From assembly GCA_006438735.1 (NCBI GenBank), contig RCZF01000001.1, forward strand, positions 62,001-126,000: 64,000 nt of DNA, in the 5' to 3' direction. This DNA is from Sphingomonas koreensis. Its GTDB lineage: Bacteria; Pseudomonadota; Alphaproteobacteria; Sphingomonadales; Sphingomonadaceae. Of the stretch, positions 1 to 9,717 are shown in pieces; the first letter of the stretch is position 1, and each line of letters begins with the position of its first letter. The notes below the pieces were generated by a model. It had not been told where the DNA came from. It saw nothing but the letters and a program-made list of their open reading frames with translations, and made no database searches. The position numbers and the translations under genes are program-made.

Positions 1-524
1 GCGGTGAGGATGTTGATCACGCCGGCGGTTGCCGATTTGCCGAACAGCGTGCCTTGCGGGCCCTTCAGCACCTCGACCCGATCGAGATTGCCGAGATCGC
101 CGAAGCCGACGCCGTTGCGCGAGCGATAGACGCCGTCGACGACGATGCCGACCGACGATTCGAGCCCGGCGTTGTCGCCGACCGTGCCGATGCCGCGGAT
201 GCGCGCGGTGGTCGAGGCCTCGCTGGTCGTCGAGGTGACGAGCAGCCCCGGCGCGAGAATCGCCAGATCCTTGATGTCCTTGATGCCGGTATCCTGCAGC
301 AGCTGCTGGTTGACCGTCGTCACCACGATCGGCACGTCCTGGAGGTTCTGGCTGCGCTTCTGCGCGGTGACGATGATGTCATCGACCGAATTCGCCTGTC
401 CTGACGGCTGCGCGGCAACAGGCGTGGCCTGGTCGGCGGTCTGGGCGAGCGCTGGCACGGCCTGGCACAACACGGTCAACGCGCCGGCAGAGCCCAGCAG
501 ACGACGCTTGGCGATGACGTTCAT
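1..524 (-). CDS. TonB-dependent receptor, 5' part only
   Basis: This outer-membrane receptor gene begins at 524 and runs off the left edge, so only about 174 N-terminal residues are visible. The protein starts MNVIAKRRLLGSAG with a signal peptide ending near ALAQ. A TonB-box-like stretch follows (DDIIVTAQKR), then the start of the plug domain with the family motifs RIRGIGT, VVDGVYRSR, and VEVLKGPQGTLFGKS. The start is supported by GAGAGGA about 5 nt upstream. The plug pattern is typical of the large sphingomonad receptor paralogues that import siderophores, glycans or aromatic compounds. The substrate cannot be read from this fragment, and no partner gene is visible. Confidence 0.93.
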   Translation of the reverse strand, partial: MNVIAKRRLLGSAGALTVLCQAVPALAQTADQATPVAAQPSGQANSVDDIIVTAQKRSQNLQDVPIVVTTVNQQLLQDTGIKDIKDLAILAPGLLVTSTTSEASTTARIRGIGTVGDNAGLESSVGIVVDGVYRSRNGVGFGDLGNLDRVEVLKGPQGTLFGKSATAGVINILT

Positions 525-715
525 GGCGATCCTCTCAATTTTTTTGGTTTCGGTTCGCTACTTTCATAGGCGAACACGGCACGAGAGGGGAGTTTTATTC
601 CGCCTTCGAATACCGAGTATGTATCGTTCTTTGATGTGTGTCACTAAATTGCAACGGTTGGGATGAGCGAGCGGATTGGAGCTTGGAAAGCGCGACGCTA
701 ACGGAAATGCCGCTT

Positions 716-799
716 CGTCATTGCGAGCGAAGCGAAGCAATCCAGCTTACGGGCGGTAAAACTGGACTGCCACGTCGCTTCGCTCCTCGCAGAGACGAG
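716..799. repeat. Imperfect palindromic intergenic repeat
   Basis: Two arms rich in GCGAAGCGAAGC and its complement (GCTTCGCTCC) flank a short centre containing CCAGCTTAC and ACTGGACTG. The element lies in the 313-base gap between the receptor start at 524 and tRNA-Gly. No gene is seen in that gap; the rest of it should hold the receptor promoter, for which I could not identify convincing hexamers. Confidence 0.6.
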
Positions 800-837
800 G
801 TCGGGTGAAAAGATTGCGCTTATGGTTTGGGAATGGT

Positions 838-911
838 TGGAGCGGGTGAAGGGAATCGAACCCTCGTCGTAAGCTTGGGAAGCTTCTGCTCTGCCATTGA
901 GCTACACCCGC
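838..911 (-). tRNA. tRNA-Gly (anticodon CCC), CCA encoded
   Basis: Read on the minus strand, GCGGGTG (905-911) pairs with CACCCGC (842-848) as a 7-bp acceptor stem. The D arm is GCTC..GAGC and the T arm contains GGTTCGATTCC. The anticodon loop TTCCCAA gives anticodon CCC, which reads GGG. The outermost anticodon-stem pair is a G-A mismatch. The discriminator U is at 841 and CCA is encoded at 838-840. A perfect 7-bp hairpin (CCGTCGC/GCGACGG, 969-987) lies between this tRNA and the upstream alkyltransferase gene. Confidence 0.95.
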
Positions 912-1063
912 AAGGCACTGATCGCCGTGGTTGTTGGCGATCCTTGGCTTGCCGTTCCGACCAATCGACCGTCGCTAATTGCGACGGCTCGAGCAGCTGG
1001 ACCGGTTGCGCATTATCGCGCGGCGCGGCTGGCGGCAAGCGCCTTGGCGGGGGGCGATCGTCC

Positions 1064-1552
1064 TTAGCTGGCGGTGCGCCGTTCCAACCCCAGCAGATGC
1101 TCCTTCGCCGCGAGGCCGCCGGCGAAGCCGGTCAGCTTGCCGGTCGATCCGATCACGCGGTGGCACGGCGCGATGATCGATATCGGGTTGCGGCCATTGG
1201 CGGCGCCGACCGCGCGCGCGGCGCCCGGCCGGCCGATCTGGCGGGCGATCTCGCCGTAGCTGCGCGTATCGCCGAACGGGATCGTCAACAACGCCGCCCA
1301 CACGCTGCGCTGGAACGGTGTGCCGCGAAAATCGAGTGGGACGCTGAACGCATTGCGCGACCCGGCGAAATAGGCGCCCAATTGGCGTTCGGTTTCGCAC
1401 AGGATCGGATGATCGGGTTGTTCGTCGAGCGGCCCGAGCGGGACGCGCGCGGGATCGTCATCCTCCCACAGGATCGCGATGAGCCCGCGATCGCTGGCGA
1501 CCAGCGTCAGGGCACCGACCGGGGACGGTATCGTCTTGCTGGCATGGGCCAT
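1064..1552 (-). CDS. ogt: Methylated-DNA--protein-cysteine S-methyltransferase
   Basis: A suicide repair protein of 162 aa that transfers the alkyl group from O6-alkylguanine (or O4-alkylthymine) in DNA to its own cysteine. The active-site motif PCHRV is present with the acceptor at Cys130. The helix-turn-helix part carries the usual GTPFQRSVW and SYGEIA motifs and the conserved RAVGAANGRNPI segment. The start at 1552 (MAHASK) is preferred over an in-frame ATG 27 nt upstream because GAGGAGAG lies just before it. There is no Ada-type N-terminal domain, so it resembles Ogt/MGMT rather than Ada. Confidence 0.95.
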   Translation of the reverse strand: MAHASKTIPSPVGALTLVASDRGLIAILWEDDDPARVPLGPLDEQPDHPILCETERQLGAYFAGSRNAFSVPLDFRGTPFQRSVWAALLTIPFGDTRSYGEIARQIGRPGAARAVGAANGRNPISIIAPCHRVIGSTGKLTGFAGGLAAKEHLLGLERRTAS

Positions 1553-1655
1553 GTCGTTCTCTCCTCGGCCGCGGCGCACTTGGCCCGCTTATGCCAACGC
1601 TATCGACGCGTGCGCGCCGCACCGCATCCCGCCGCTTGCGGTCAATCTCGTCGAG

Positions 1656-1988
1656 CTAGGTGTCGGTTTCGCCGCCCGAGGGGCCCCAGAAGATCACCCA
1701 GGCGGCGAAATCGTCGGTGAAATCCTCGAATCGGTGCGCGGCGCCGGCTTCGACGAACAGCGCGTCCTGCGGGCCGACCGCGACGCGATCGCCGTTCTTG
1801 ACGAAGCTGCCGCGGCCCGAGACGATGATGTAAAGCTCGTCCTGCCGGTGCGGCGCCTGCGGGTCTTCGCCGCGCGGCGCATAGAGCCCGATCTTCATCG
1901 AACCGTGGCGCAGCGCATAATGAAAGCGATCGTCGCCGATCCGCGCGGCGACCGCCTCGACCGGGAAGTGCCAGCCGGCCGCGCTCAA
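1656..1988 (-). CDS. Small cupin-domain protein
   Basis: A single-domain cupin of 110 aa. The first cupin motif reads PHRQDELYIIVSGRG and the second is around AGAAHRFEDF, so the metal-binding His/Glu/His set appears intact. The gene overlaps the end of the response-regulator gene. The best start is TTG at 1986-1988, whose last two bases belong to the regulator's TGA stop, which implies translational coupling; no upstream ATG exists in this frame before the regulator's coding region. Ligand and reaction are unknown. Its place as last gene of a two-component operon suggests a sensory or downstream role, which is inference. Confidence 0.75.
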   Translation of the reverse strand: MSAAGWHFPVEAVAARIGDDRFHYALRHGSMKIGLYAPRGEDPQAPHRQDELYIIVSGRGSFVKNGDRVAVGPQDALFVEAGAAHRFEDFTDDFAAWVIFWGPSGGETDT

Positions 1989-2782
1989 TGGACGAAGCGC
2001 GCCACCACGTCGCGGTAGCTGCGGCTGACCTTCACCTGCGCGCCCGAGCCGAGCACCAGAAAGCATTCGCCATTGGTATGCGGCTTCACTTCGCGGACGA
2101 GATCGAGGTTGACGATGGTCGAGCGGTGGACGCGCTGGAAACGACGCGGATCGAGGCGCTTTTCGAGGTCCTTCATCGTCTCGCGCAGGATCAGCGTGTT
2201 GTCGCCGGTGTAGATGCACATATAGTCGCCGGCGGCATCGATCCGCTCGATCGTATCGACATCGACGCGGAAGATCTGGCCGCGATCCTTGATGTTGATG
2301 AGCTTTTCGAAGCGGTTGGACGCCATTTCGCCGGCGTCCGCCATATTCTCGGCGGCATCGGGCGCGACTTCGGCGAGCACTTCCTTGAGCTTCTCGATCT
2401 CCTCGACGCCGCGCTTTTCGGTCAGCCGCTGGCGCACGCGATCGAGCGTATCGGCGAGGCGGCTCTCCTCGACCGGCTTCATCAGATAATCCATCGCCTG
2501 CGCTTCGAACGCGCGGATGGCATGATCCGAATAAGCGGTGACGAAGACGAACAGCGGCGGCTCGACCTCCATCAGACCCTGCACGACCGAAAAGCCGTCG
2601 AAGCCGGGCATCTGGATATCGAGGAAGACGAGATCGGGCTTGTGCGTCTTGATCGCGCGGATCGCCTCGCGCCCGTTGGTGCATTTGTCGATGATCTCGA
2701 CGTCGTCGTGATGTTGCAGGCGGAGCTCGAGACCCTGGATCGCCAGGGGTTCGTCATCCACCAAGATGGTGCGGATCGTCAT
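1985..2782 (-). CDS. LytTR-family response regulator
   Basis: A 265-aa regulator of the LytR/AlgR type. The receiver domain (about 1-120) has the acidic pair at D9-D10, the phospho-acceptor D55 in LVFLDIQMPG, and the conserved Lys in YLMKPVEE. The C-terminal LytTR DNA-binding domain (about 160-265) contains RVHRSTIVNLD and the ending VKVSRSYRDVVARFVH. The ATG overlaps the kinase gene's stop as ATGA (2779-2782). It is the cognate partner of the adjacent LytS-type kinase. The target genes are not identifiable, but the co-transcribed cupin gene may be functionally linked. Confidence 0.95.
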   Translation of the reverse strand: MTIRTILVDDEPLAIQGLELRLQHHDDVEIIDKCTNGREAIRAIKTHKPDLVFLDIQMPGFDGFSVVQGLMEVEPPLFVFVTAYSDHAIRAFEAQAMDYLMKPVEESRLADTLDRVRQRLTEKRGVEEIEKLKEVLAEVAPDAAENMADAGEMASNRFEKLINIKDRGQIFRVDVDTIERIDAAGDYMCIYTGDNTLILRETMKDLEKRLDPRRFQRVHRSTIVNLDLVREVKPHTNGECFLVLGSGAQVKVSRSYRDVVARFVH

Positions 2783-3918
2783 GCGGCCTCTCTATTCGGT
2801 TCATCGAGCTGAAACGGTATCTCGATTTCAACACCGAACCCGCCCCCGCGGTTCGATCGGGTTTCAAAACGGTGGTCGGGCCCGAAAGCCTGCGCCAGCC
2901 TGTCCCTGATATTGGCAAGCCCGACCCCGGTTGAAAGGCTTGGCCGTAGTTTCGCGCCGTGGATACCGGGTCCGGTGTCGGATACGGCGATCTGCACCCT
3001 GTCTCCGGCGAGCCGCGCGCTCACCGCGATTTCCGCGCCTTCCTCCTTCGGCGTCACCGCATATTTGATGGCGTTTTCGACCAGCGGTTGCAACAGCAGC
3101 GACGGCAAACGCGCCTTGGCGACGCGCGGATCGATGTCGAAGCGCGGCCGCAGGCGGTCCTCGAAGCGCATCTTTTCGATCTCGAGATAGAGTTTCAGCG
3201 TCTCGACCTCCTGCGCGATCGTCACATTGGCGGTGGCTTCGTTGGCGAGCGTGTAGCGCAGGAACGACGACAGCCGGCTGAGCATCGCATTGGCGCGCTC
3301 GGTCTGCTTCAGCAGGACCAGCGTGGAGATCGAATTGAGCGTGTTGAACAGGAAATGCGGGTTGAGCTGATAGCGCAGCATCGCCAGCTGCGCGGACGAC
3401 GCCTGCGTTTCCAGCCGGCGCATCTGATCGATCTGATCCTCGACGATCAGATAGTAATTGATCCCGTAATAAAGCGCCGACCAGCCCGCGAGCACGATGA
3501 ACGCGACGTAGAGCGCGCCGAACACGAGATGGACGGTGACGCCCGGCGTGCTGGTGTTGATCAACGAGAAGGTGAAGGCGTCCAGCACCGCGAACAGGAA
3601 GGTCGCCGCGGCAAGCGTCGCGATCGACAGCAGGATGCCCGAAAGCTGCGGCAGGCGCCGGCGGTAATAACCGTAAAGCGCCGAGAGCAGCAGCGTGATG
3701 CAATAGCCGATGATCGATTCGATCACGAAGCCGATCACCCCGGCGAGCGACAGATTGGTGATACCGGAGACGCTGCGCAGCAACAGATAACCGGTCCAGC
3801 CGGCCGCCTGCAGCATCCAGAACGCGCGGTTCTTGTCCTCGAAGAACGGTCGCGCGAAGATGCCGGGCCGCAGCACTGGCTCGGGCGGGCCGGCATTGGT
3901 GAGGCGAAGCGCGCGCAT
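2779..3918 (-). CDS. LytS-type sensor histidine kinase (His_kinase/HATPase_c)
   Basis: A membrane sensor kinase of 379 aa. The N-terminal half has about four transmembrane segments (roughly 35-50, 60-83, 93-115, 128-152). The phospho-acceptor box RYQLNPHFLFNTLNSI places the His at about residue 188. The ATPase domain shows the N box (VENAIKYA), the G1 box (DTGPGI), and GVGLANIRDRL. No recognisable extracellular sensor domain is present. I chose the start at 3918 (MRALRL), preceded by AAGG; in-frame ATGs at 3966 and 3978 are possible but reach into the upstream region of the divergent HD gene. Confidence 0.93.
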   Translation of the reverse strand: MRALRLTNAGPPEPVLRPGIFARPFFEDKNRAFWMLQAAGWTGYLLLRSVSGITNLSLAGVIGFVIESIIGYCITLLLSALYGYYRRRLPQLSGILLSIATLAAATFLFAVLDAFTFSLINTSTPGVTVHLVFGALYVAFIVLAGWSALYYGINYYLIVEDQIDQMRRLETQASSAQLAMLRYQLNPHFLFNTLNSISTLVLLKQTERANAMLSRLSSFLRYTLANEATANVTIAQEVETLKLYLEIEKMRFEDRLRPRFDIDPRVAKARLPSLLLQPLVENAIKYAVTPKEEGAEIAVSARLAGDRVQIAVSDTGPGIHGAKLRPSLSTGVGLANIRDRLAQAFGPDHRFETRSNRGGGFGVEIEIPFQLDEPNREAA

Positions 3919-3992
3919 AGCCTTGTCATATAGCGGTTGGCGAGCGCGCGGGAAGGGGCGTAGCATAGCGCCGCACACAGGAGAGAGCGGCG

Positions 3993-4610
3993 ATGACCGA
4001 CAGCATGACGATGGCGCCCGATCAGGCGCAATTCACCGCGATGACCGAAGGCACACAGGAGGATTGGGCGACGATCGCGACGCATTTCCGCGATTTCGCC
4101 AAGGGCCTGCCCGATCGCGTGCTGACGCATCTCAAGCTGCTCGACGGCGATTATGGCGGCTTTCCGGTCGATCGGCTCGAGCATTCGCTGCAGACCGCGA
4201 CGCGCGCGCACCGAGACGGGCGCGACGAGGCCTATGTCGTCACCGCGCTACTCCACGACATCGGCGACACGTTGGGCAGCTTCAACCATCCCGAGATCGC
4301 CGCGGCGATGCTGCGCCCGTTCGTTTCCGAAGAGCTTCACTGGATCGCCAACACGCACGGTGTGTTCCAGGGCTATTACTATTTCCATTATCTCGGCATG
4401 GACCGCGACCTGCGCGAACAATATCGCGGCCATCCGCATTTCGAGGCGTGCGCGGAATTTTGCGAGAAATACGATCAGGCGGCATTCGACCCGGCGTATG
4501 AGAGCGCGCCGCTGAGCTTCTTCGAGCCGATGGTCCGCCGCGTGTTCGCTCGGCCGATCAACAGTATCTACGCCAAGGCAGTGGGCGAGGGCGCGAAGGA
4601 CGCGGCTTGA
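3993..4610 (+). CDS. HD-domain protein resembling HD-type diiron oxygenases
   Basis: A 205-aa single HD-domain protein with candidate metal ligands His64 (RLEHSLQ), His88-Asp89 (ALLHDIGD), His99, His116, His122 and Asp161 (EKYDQAAFDP). The segment from Tyr54 through LEHSLQ to LLHDIG, and the late KYDQ..FDP motif, look like the PhnZ/TmpB group of mixed-valent diiron oxygenases rather than classical HD phosphohydrolases. The 24-residue spacing between His64 and His88 equals that between His34 and His58 of PhnZ, from memory of that family. The Glu that accompanies the Tyr in PhnZ is Phe57 here. No phosphonate genes are nearby, so the substrate is unknown. The gene is divergent from the LytS kinase. 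Confidence 0.8.
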   Translation: MTDSMTMAPDQAQFTAMTEGTQEDWATIATHFRDFAKGLPDRVLTHLKLLDGDYGGFPVDRLEHSLQTATRAHRDGRDEAYVVTALLHDIGDTLGSFNHPEIAAAMLRPFVSEELHWIANTHGVFQGYYYFHYLGMDRDLREQYRGHPHFEACAEFCEKYDQAAFDPAYESAPLSFFEPMVRRVFARPINSIYAKAVGEGAKDAA

Positions 4611-4656
4611 GGGTGAAGGGTTGAGGCGTTTATGCCTCAGCCCCGCAGGCCGTTTT

Positions 4657-4726
4657 CGTCATCCTCGCGAAGGCGGGAACCCATCTCGTACGGCAAATGA
4701 TGGTCCCCGCTTTCGAAGGGATGACG
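4657..4726. repeat. Palindromic intergenic repeat, family A
   Basis: Begins CGTCATCCTCGCGAAGGCGG and ends with the inverted form CCCCGCTTTCGAAGGGATGACG. The same arm sequences recur at 9627, 13394, 34841 and 35527 in this window. It lies in the tail-to-tail gap between the HD-domain gene and the TonB receptor gene. A small hairpin TGAGGC/GCCTCA (4622-4639) just upstream may help end the HD transcript. Confidence 0.8.
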
Positions 4727-4765
4727 GTGGAACGTGTCCTGATCGGTCCGACCGTCACCTCAAAT

Positions 4766-4806
4766 AACAAAACGCCGCCCCCGGTTGATCCGGCGACGGC
4801 GCTTTG
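4766..4806 (-). terminator. Rho-independent terminator of the TonB receptor gene
   Basis: On the minus strand CGCCGTCGCCGG, loop ATCAA, then CCGGGGGCGGCG form a 12-position stem with one mismatch and one G-T pair. It is followed by TTTTG, about 20 nt after the receptor stop codon. Confidence 0.75.
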
Positions 4807-4826
4807 ATTGAGTATTAAGTTGTGGA

Positions 4827-7328
4827 TCAGAACGCGACGTTGAGCGTCGCCGAGACCGTCCGCGGAGCACCGATGTAGGTGAACGGATCGTTCGACGCCG
4901 CCAGCGCGCCGCCGAAGCTGCCCGGATAGACCACGTCGAACAGGTTGGTGACGTTGAGCTGGACATAGGTCTTGTCGTTGAGGCCGGCCCAGCTCATGTT
5001 CAACCGAGCATCGGCGTTGACCACCGTATAGGCGGGCGACGTTGCGCCAAGGTTGACCGGATCGCCACCACCATAAGGCGTGTAGATCAAATCGACATTC
5101 TGGTCGTTCAGATAGCGCTTGCCGGTGCGCTTCGCCTCAACGCCGATCTGAATCGGATTGATGTTGAGCTCGGCGCGGCCGCCGAAGGTGTAAACCGGCG
5201 AGCCCGATTCACGCTTGCCTTTGGTCAGCGCATAGACCGGGTTCCCGTCCGCGTCGGTGTCGGTCTGCACGTTGGTTTGGATTTCCGACTTCAGATACGA
5301 ACCGAATACATAAAGCGAAAGCTCGCGAACCGGTTGATAGGCGATGCTGCCGTCCACGCCGTACTTATGCACGGCGCCGAGGTTGCGATAGGTGGTGATG
5401 TCCGTCAGCGGATCGTAGGACGAGGCCAGCCGGTTCTTGAAGATGGTCAGCCACGGGCCGACGTACGCTTGGATTTTGCTCGTCGTATAGCGGACGCCGG
5501 CGTCGAAGTTATCCGTGGTTTCCGGGGTCGGATTGGTGAAATCTGGCGTGTTGGCGTAATATAGCGCTTGATACAGATTGTCGGTGCCCGGAATCTGCAC
5601 GCCCTTCGAATAGCTTCCATAAATTTGGAAGGCCGATGTGACGTTGTAAGTGACGTTAGCTGACGGGAGGAACTCGTGATAGCTGAGCGACTTGTCCAGC
5701 GGAGCAACCGAATTCGGATGTGATAGCTGGTACGTTGCGTAATCCGCATCGTCGCCCGCAACGCAATCGACAAAACCGTTAGCACCGCTGGTGAAACAAT
5801 ATTGATGCAGGTTGCGCTTTTCGTTGACGTAGCTGCCGCCGACATCAAGCGTCAGCTTATCGTCGAAGAATTTGCCGCGATATTCAAGACCGACCTTGTC
5901 GAGGATCGCAAATGACTTGCGGTTACGCTTCTCGACGGGCTCACCGTTGGCGGCGAGGATCGGGTCGTTGATCGGGAAGGGATCCGCAGCCTGCCCGTTG
6001 GCGAGCAGATAGCCGACCGGGCCATCCTGCCGGTGGCGACCGTAATCATGCGCGTAAGCGACGCGGATCGACTGGCCTTCGGCAATGTTCCACTGAAGCG
6101 AGCTGGTCAGCGTGTAACGATGCGTGACGGTCTGGCTGGGGGCGTAGAGCTTCACGCCACCCGGGATCGTCTTGCCGGTGACCGGATCGACGGTGTTGTG
6201 ATCCAGAGTATCGCCGTCGCCGTTAAGGTCTTCGCCGAAATAGTAGCTGTTGCCAATATAGCCGAGCAGCCCATCCGGACTGGCGCTTTCTTGCGCCGTG
6301 ATCGCGCCAGAGCCACCATTCGCCTTGACGTATTGGAAGCTGGGATCGACCGTCAGGATCAGATTGTCGGTGAGATGAAACAACGAGGTGAAGCGGATGC
6401 TGCCCGTGTTCGAGGGGTTCTGGCCCTCGGCATAATTGGTGCCGCATGAATTAGGATTGTCCTGAACGCCTGCCTGCGCAACATCGATCTGGCAGCGGTC
6501 GAGCTGAAGATCGCGGCTATCCTTGCTGATCGGGAATTCGTCGTAATAAACGTCAGCCGTATTGTTGTTGCGGTTGACGTTGTAATTGCCGGCGAGTGCG
6601 ATGAAGTCGCCGTTGTTGCCGATCGGCTGGTAGATCTTGGCGTTATACGCGCCTTTGCGGATCTTGCCCTTCGGATTGTAAACCGTGCGGTAATCCTGAT
6701 GGCTGGCCGAAACCCAGGCCTTGGTGCCGAACGACGTCAGCACGCCGGTGTTGAACAGGCCGAACACGCGGAACATGTTCTGATCGCCGATCGAGCCGGA
6801 CATCCGTCCGCCGATCTCGTCGGTCGGGACGATCGTGGTGTAAGCGACGGTCGAACCCGAGGCCGACGCCGACGGGCTGTCGATATCGACCGAGCCGAGC
6901 GTGACGTTGACCTGATCGATCAGCTCGGGATCGATCTGCTGGTTCGAATAGATCGCATAGTTGCCGGTGTCGTTGAGCGGCAAGCCGTCGACCGTCTGCA
7001 GAATGCGGCTGGCGTCGAAGCCGCGGATCGAGAGCGAGCCGCCCGAAGAACCGTAACCGTCGTAGCTGTTGAAGCTGACGCCCGGCAACAGGTTGATCAT
7101 TTCGTCGACCGACTGGCCGGCGGTTTCGTGGCTGAGAAACTTCTGGGTGAGCTGGACGCGGGTTTTGCCAGTGTCCGGGATCTTGGTGCCGGCGACATCG
7201 GTGTTACGCGCGCCGGTGACGACGATGTCGCCCTGCTCGAATTCGGTCGTTCCGGTCGACTGGGCGAAGGCCGCGCCCGGAATCATCAGCGCGGCAAGCG
7301 CCACGCCAGCATAAAGCTTGATTTGCAT
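4827..7328 (-). CDS. TonB-dependent receptor
   Basis: A complete outer-membrane receptor of 833 aa. It has a signal peptide (MQIKLYAGVALAALMIPGAAFAQ), a plug domain with SIRGFD, TVDGLPLNDTGNY and the LGSVDIDSPS segment, and a long beta-barrel ending in the canonical C-terminal Phe (TLNVAF). The start at 7328 is chosen for the clean signal peptide and AGGGGA about 10 nt upstream; the frame stays open further upstream without sense. The gene is monocistronic by its position, 159 bp downstream of ligA and with its own terminator. Substrate unknown; no hydrolase, TonB or sigma/anti-sigma genes are adjacent. Confidence 0.95.
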   Translation of the reverse strand: MQIKLYAGVALAALMIPGAAFAQSTGTTEFEQGDIVVTGARNTDVAGTKIPDTGKTRVQLTQKFLSHETAGQSVDEMINLLPGVSFNSYDGYGSSGGSLSIRGFDASRILQTVDGLPLNDTGNYAIYSNQQIDPELIDQVNVTLGSVDIDSPSASASGSTVAYTTIVPTDEIGGRMSGSIGDQNMFRVFGLFNTGVLTSFGTKAWVSASHQDYRTVYNPKGKIRKGAYNAKIYQPIGNNGDFIALAGNYNVNRNNNTADVYYDEFPISKDSRDLQLDRCQIDVAQAGVQDNPNSCGTNYAEGQNPSNTGSIRFTSLFHLTDNLILTVDPSFQYVKANGGSGAITAQESASPDGLLGYIGNSYYFGEDLNGDGDTLDHNTVDPVTGKTIPGGVKLYAPSQTVTHRYTLTSSLQWNIAEGQSIRVAYAHDYGRHRQDGPVGYLLANGQAADPFPINDPILAANGEPVEKRNRKSFAILDKVGLEYRGKFFDDKLTLDVGGSYVNEKRNLHQYCFTSGANGFVDCVAGDDADYATYQLSHPNSVAPLDKSLSYHEFLPSANVTYNVTSAFQIYGSYSKGVQIPGTDNLYQALYYANTPDFTNPTPETTDNFDAGVRYTTSKIQAYVGPWLTIFKNRLASSYDPLTDITTYRNLGAVHKYGVDGSIAYQPVRELSLYVFGSYLKSEIQTNVQTDTDADGNPVYALTKGKRESGSPVYTFGGRAELNINPIQIGVEAKRTGKRYLNDQNVDLIYTPYGGGDPVNLGATSPAYTVVNADARLNMSWAGLNDKTYVQLNVTNLFDVVYPGSFGGALAASNDPFTYIGAPRTVSATLNVAF

Positions 7329-7487
7329 GAGTGTATTTCCCCTGAGGAACCAAGTGGTGCGTCTTCTGTGAGGGCTCTGGCCCCGCACCGCAGCCCGCCT
7401 CTGCCCCCCAAATATTTCCTTTGGATGACAGTCAATCAACTTGGACGCAGATGCAGCATTCGAGTCGATCGGCGTTGCAAAAAAGCA

Positions 7488-9569
<2,082 letters not shown>

Positions 9570-9626
9570 CTACGGCAAGCGAAGCGTGCTCGGCAAGATG
9601 TCGCGGCCATACGCTTGCCGCTCTCC

Positions 9627-9694
9627 CGTCATCCCCGCGGAGGCGGGGACCCATCTCCTGCCGTCCGAGACGGGTCCCCGCCCGCGGGGATAAC
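9627..9694. repeat. Palindromic intergenic repeat, family A
   Basis: CGTCATCCCCGCGGAGGCGG followed by GACCCATC, a centre containing CCTGCCGTCCGAGA, and the inverted arm GGGTCCCCGCCCGCGGGGAT. It fills most of the gap between ligA and recN. The centre is nearly the same as in the copy at 13394. Confidence 0.85.
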
Positions 9695-9717
9695 AATGCG
9701 ACGGTGTCGGCATGCGG

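Noticed and set aside
7329-7487. A Pho-box-like half site (CTGTCAT) upstream of the TonB receptor
   Set aside because: Only one half site is present and no second repeat at the required spacing; a chance match.
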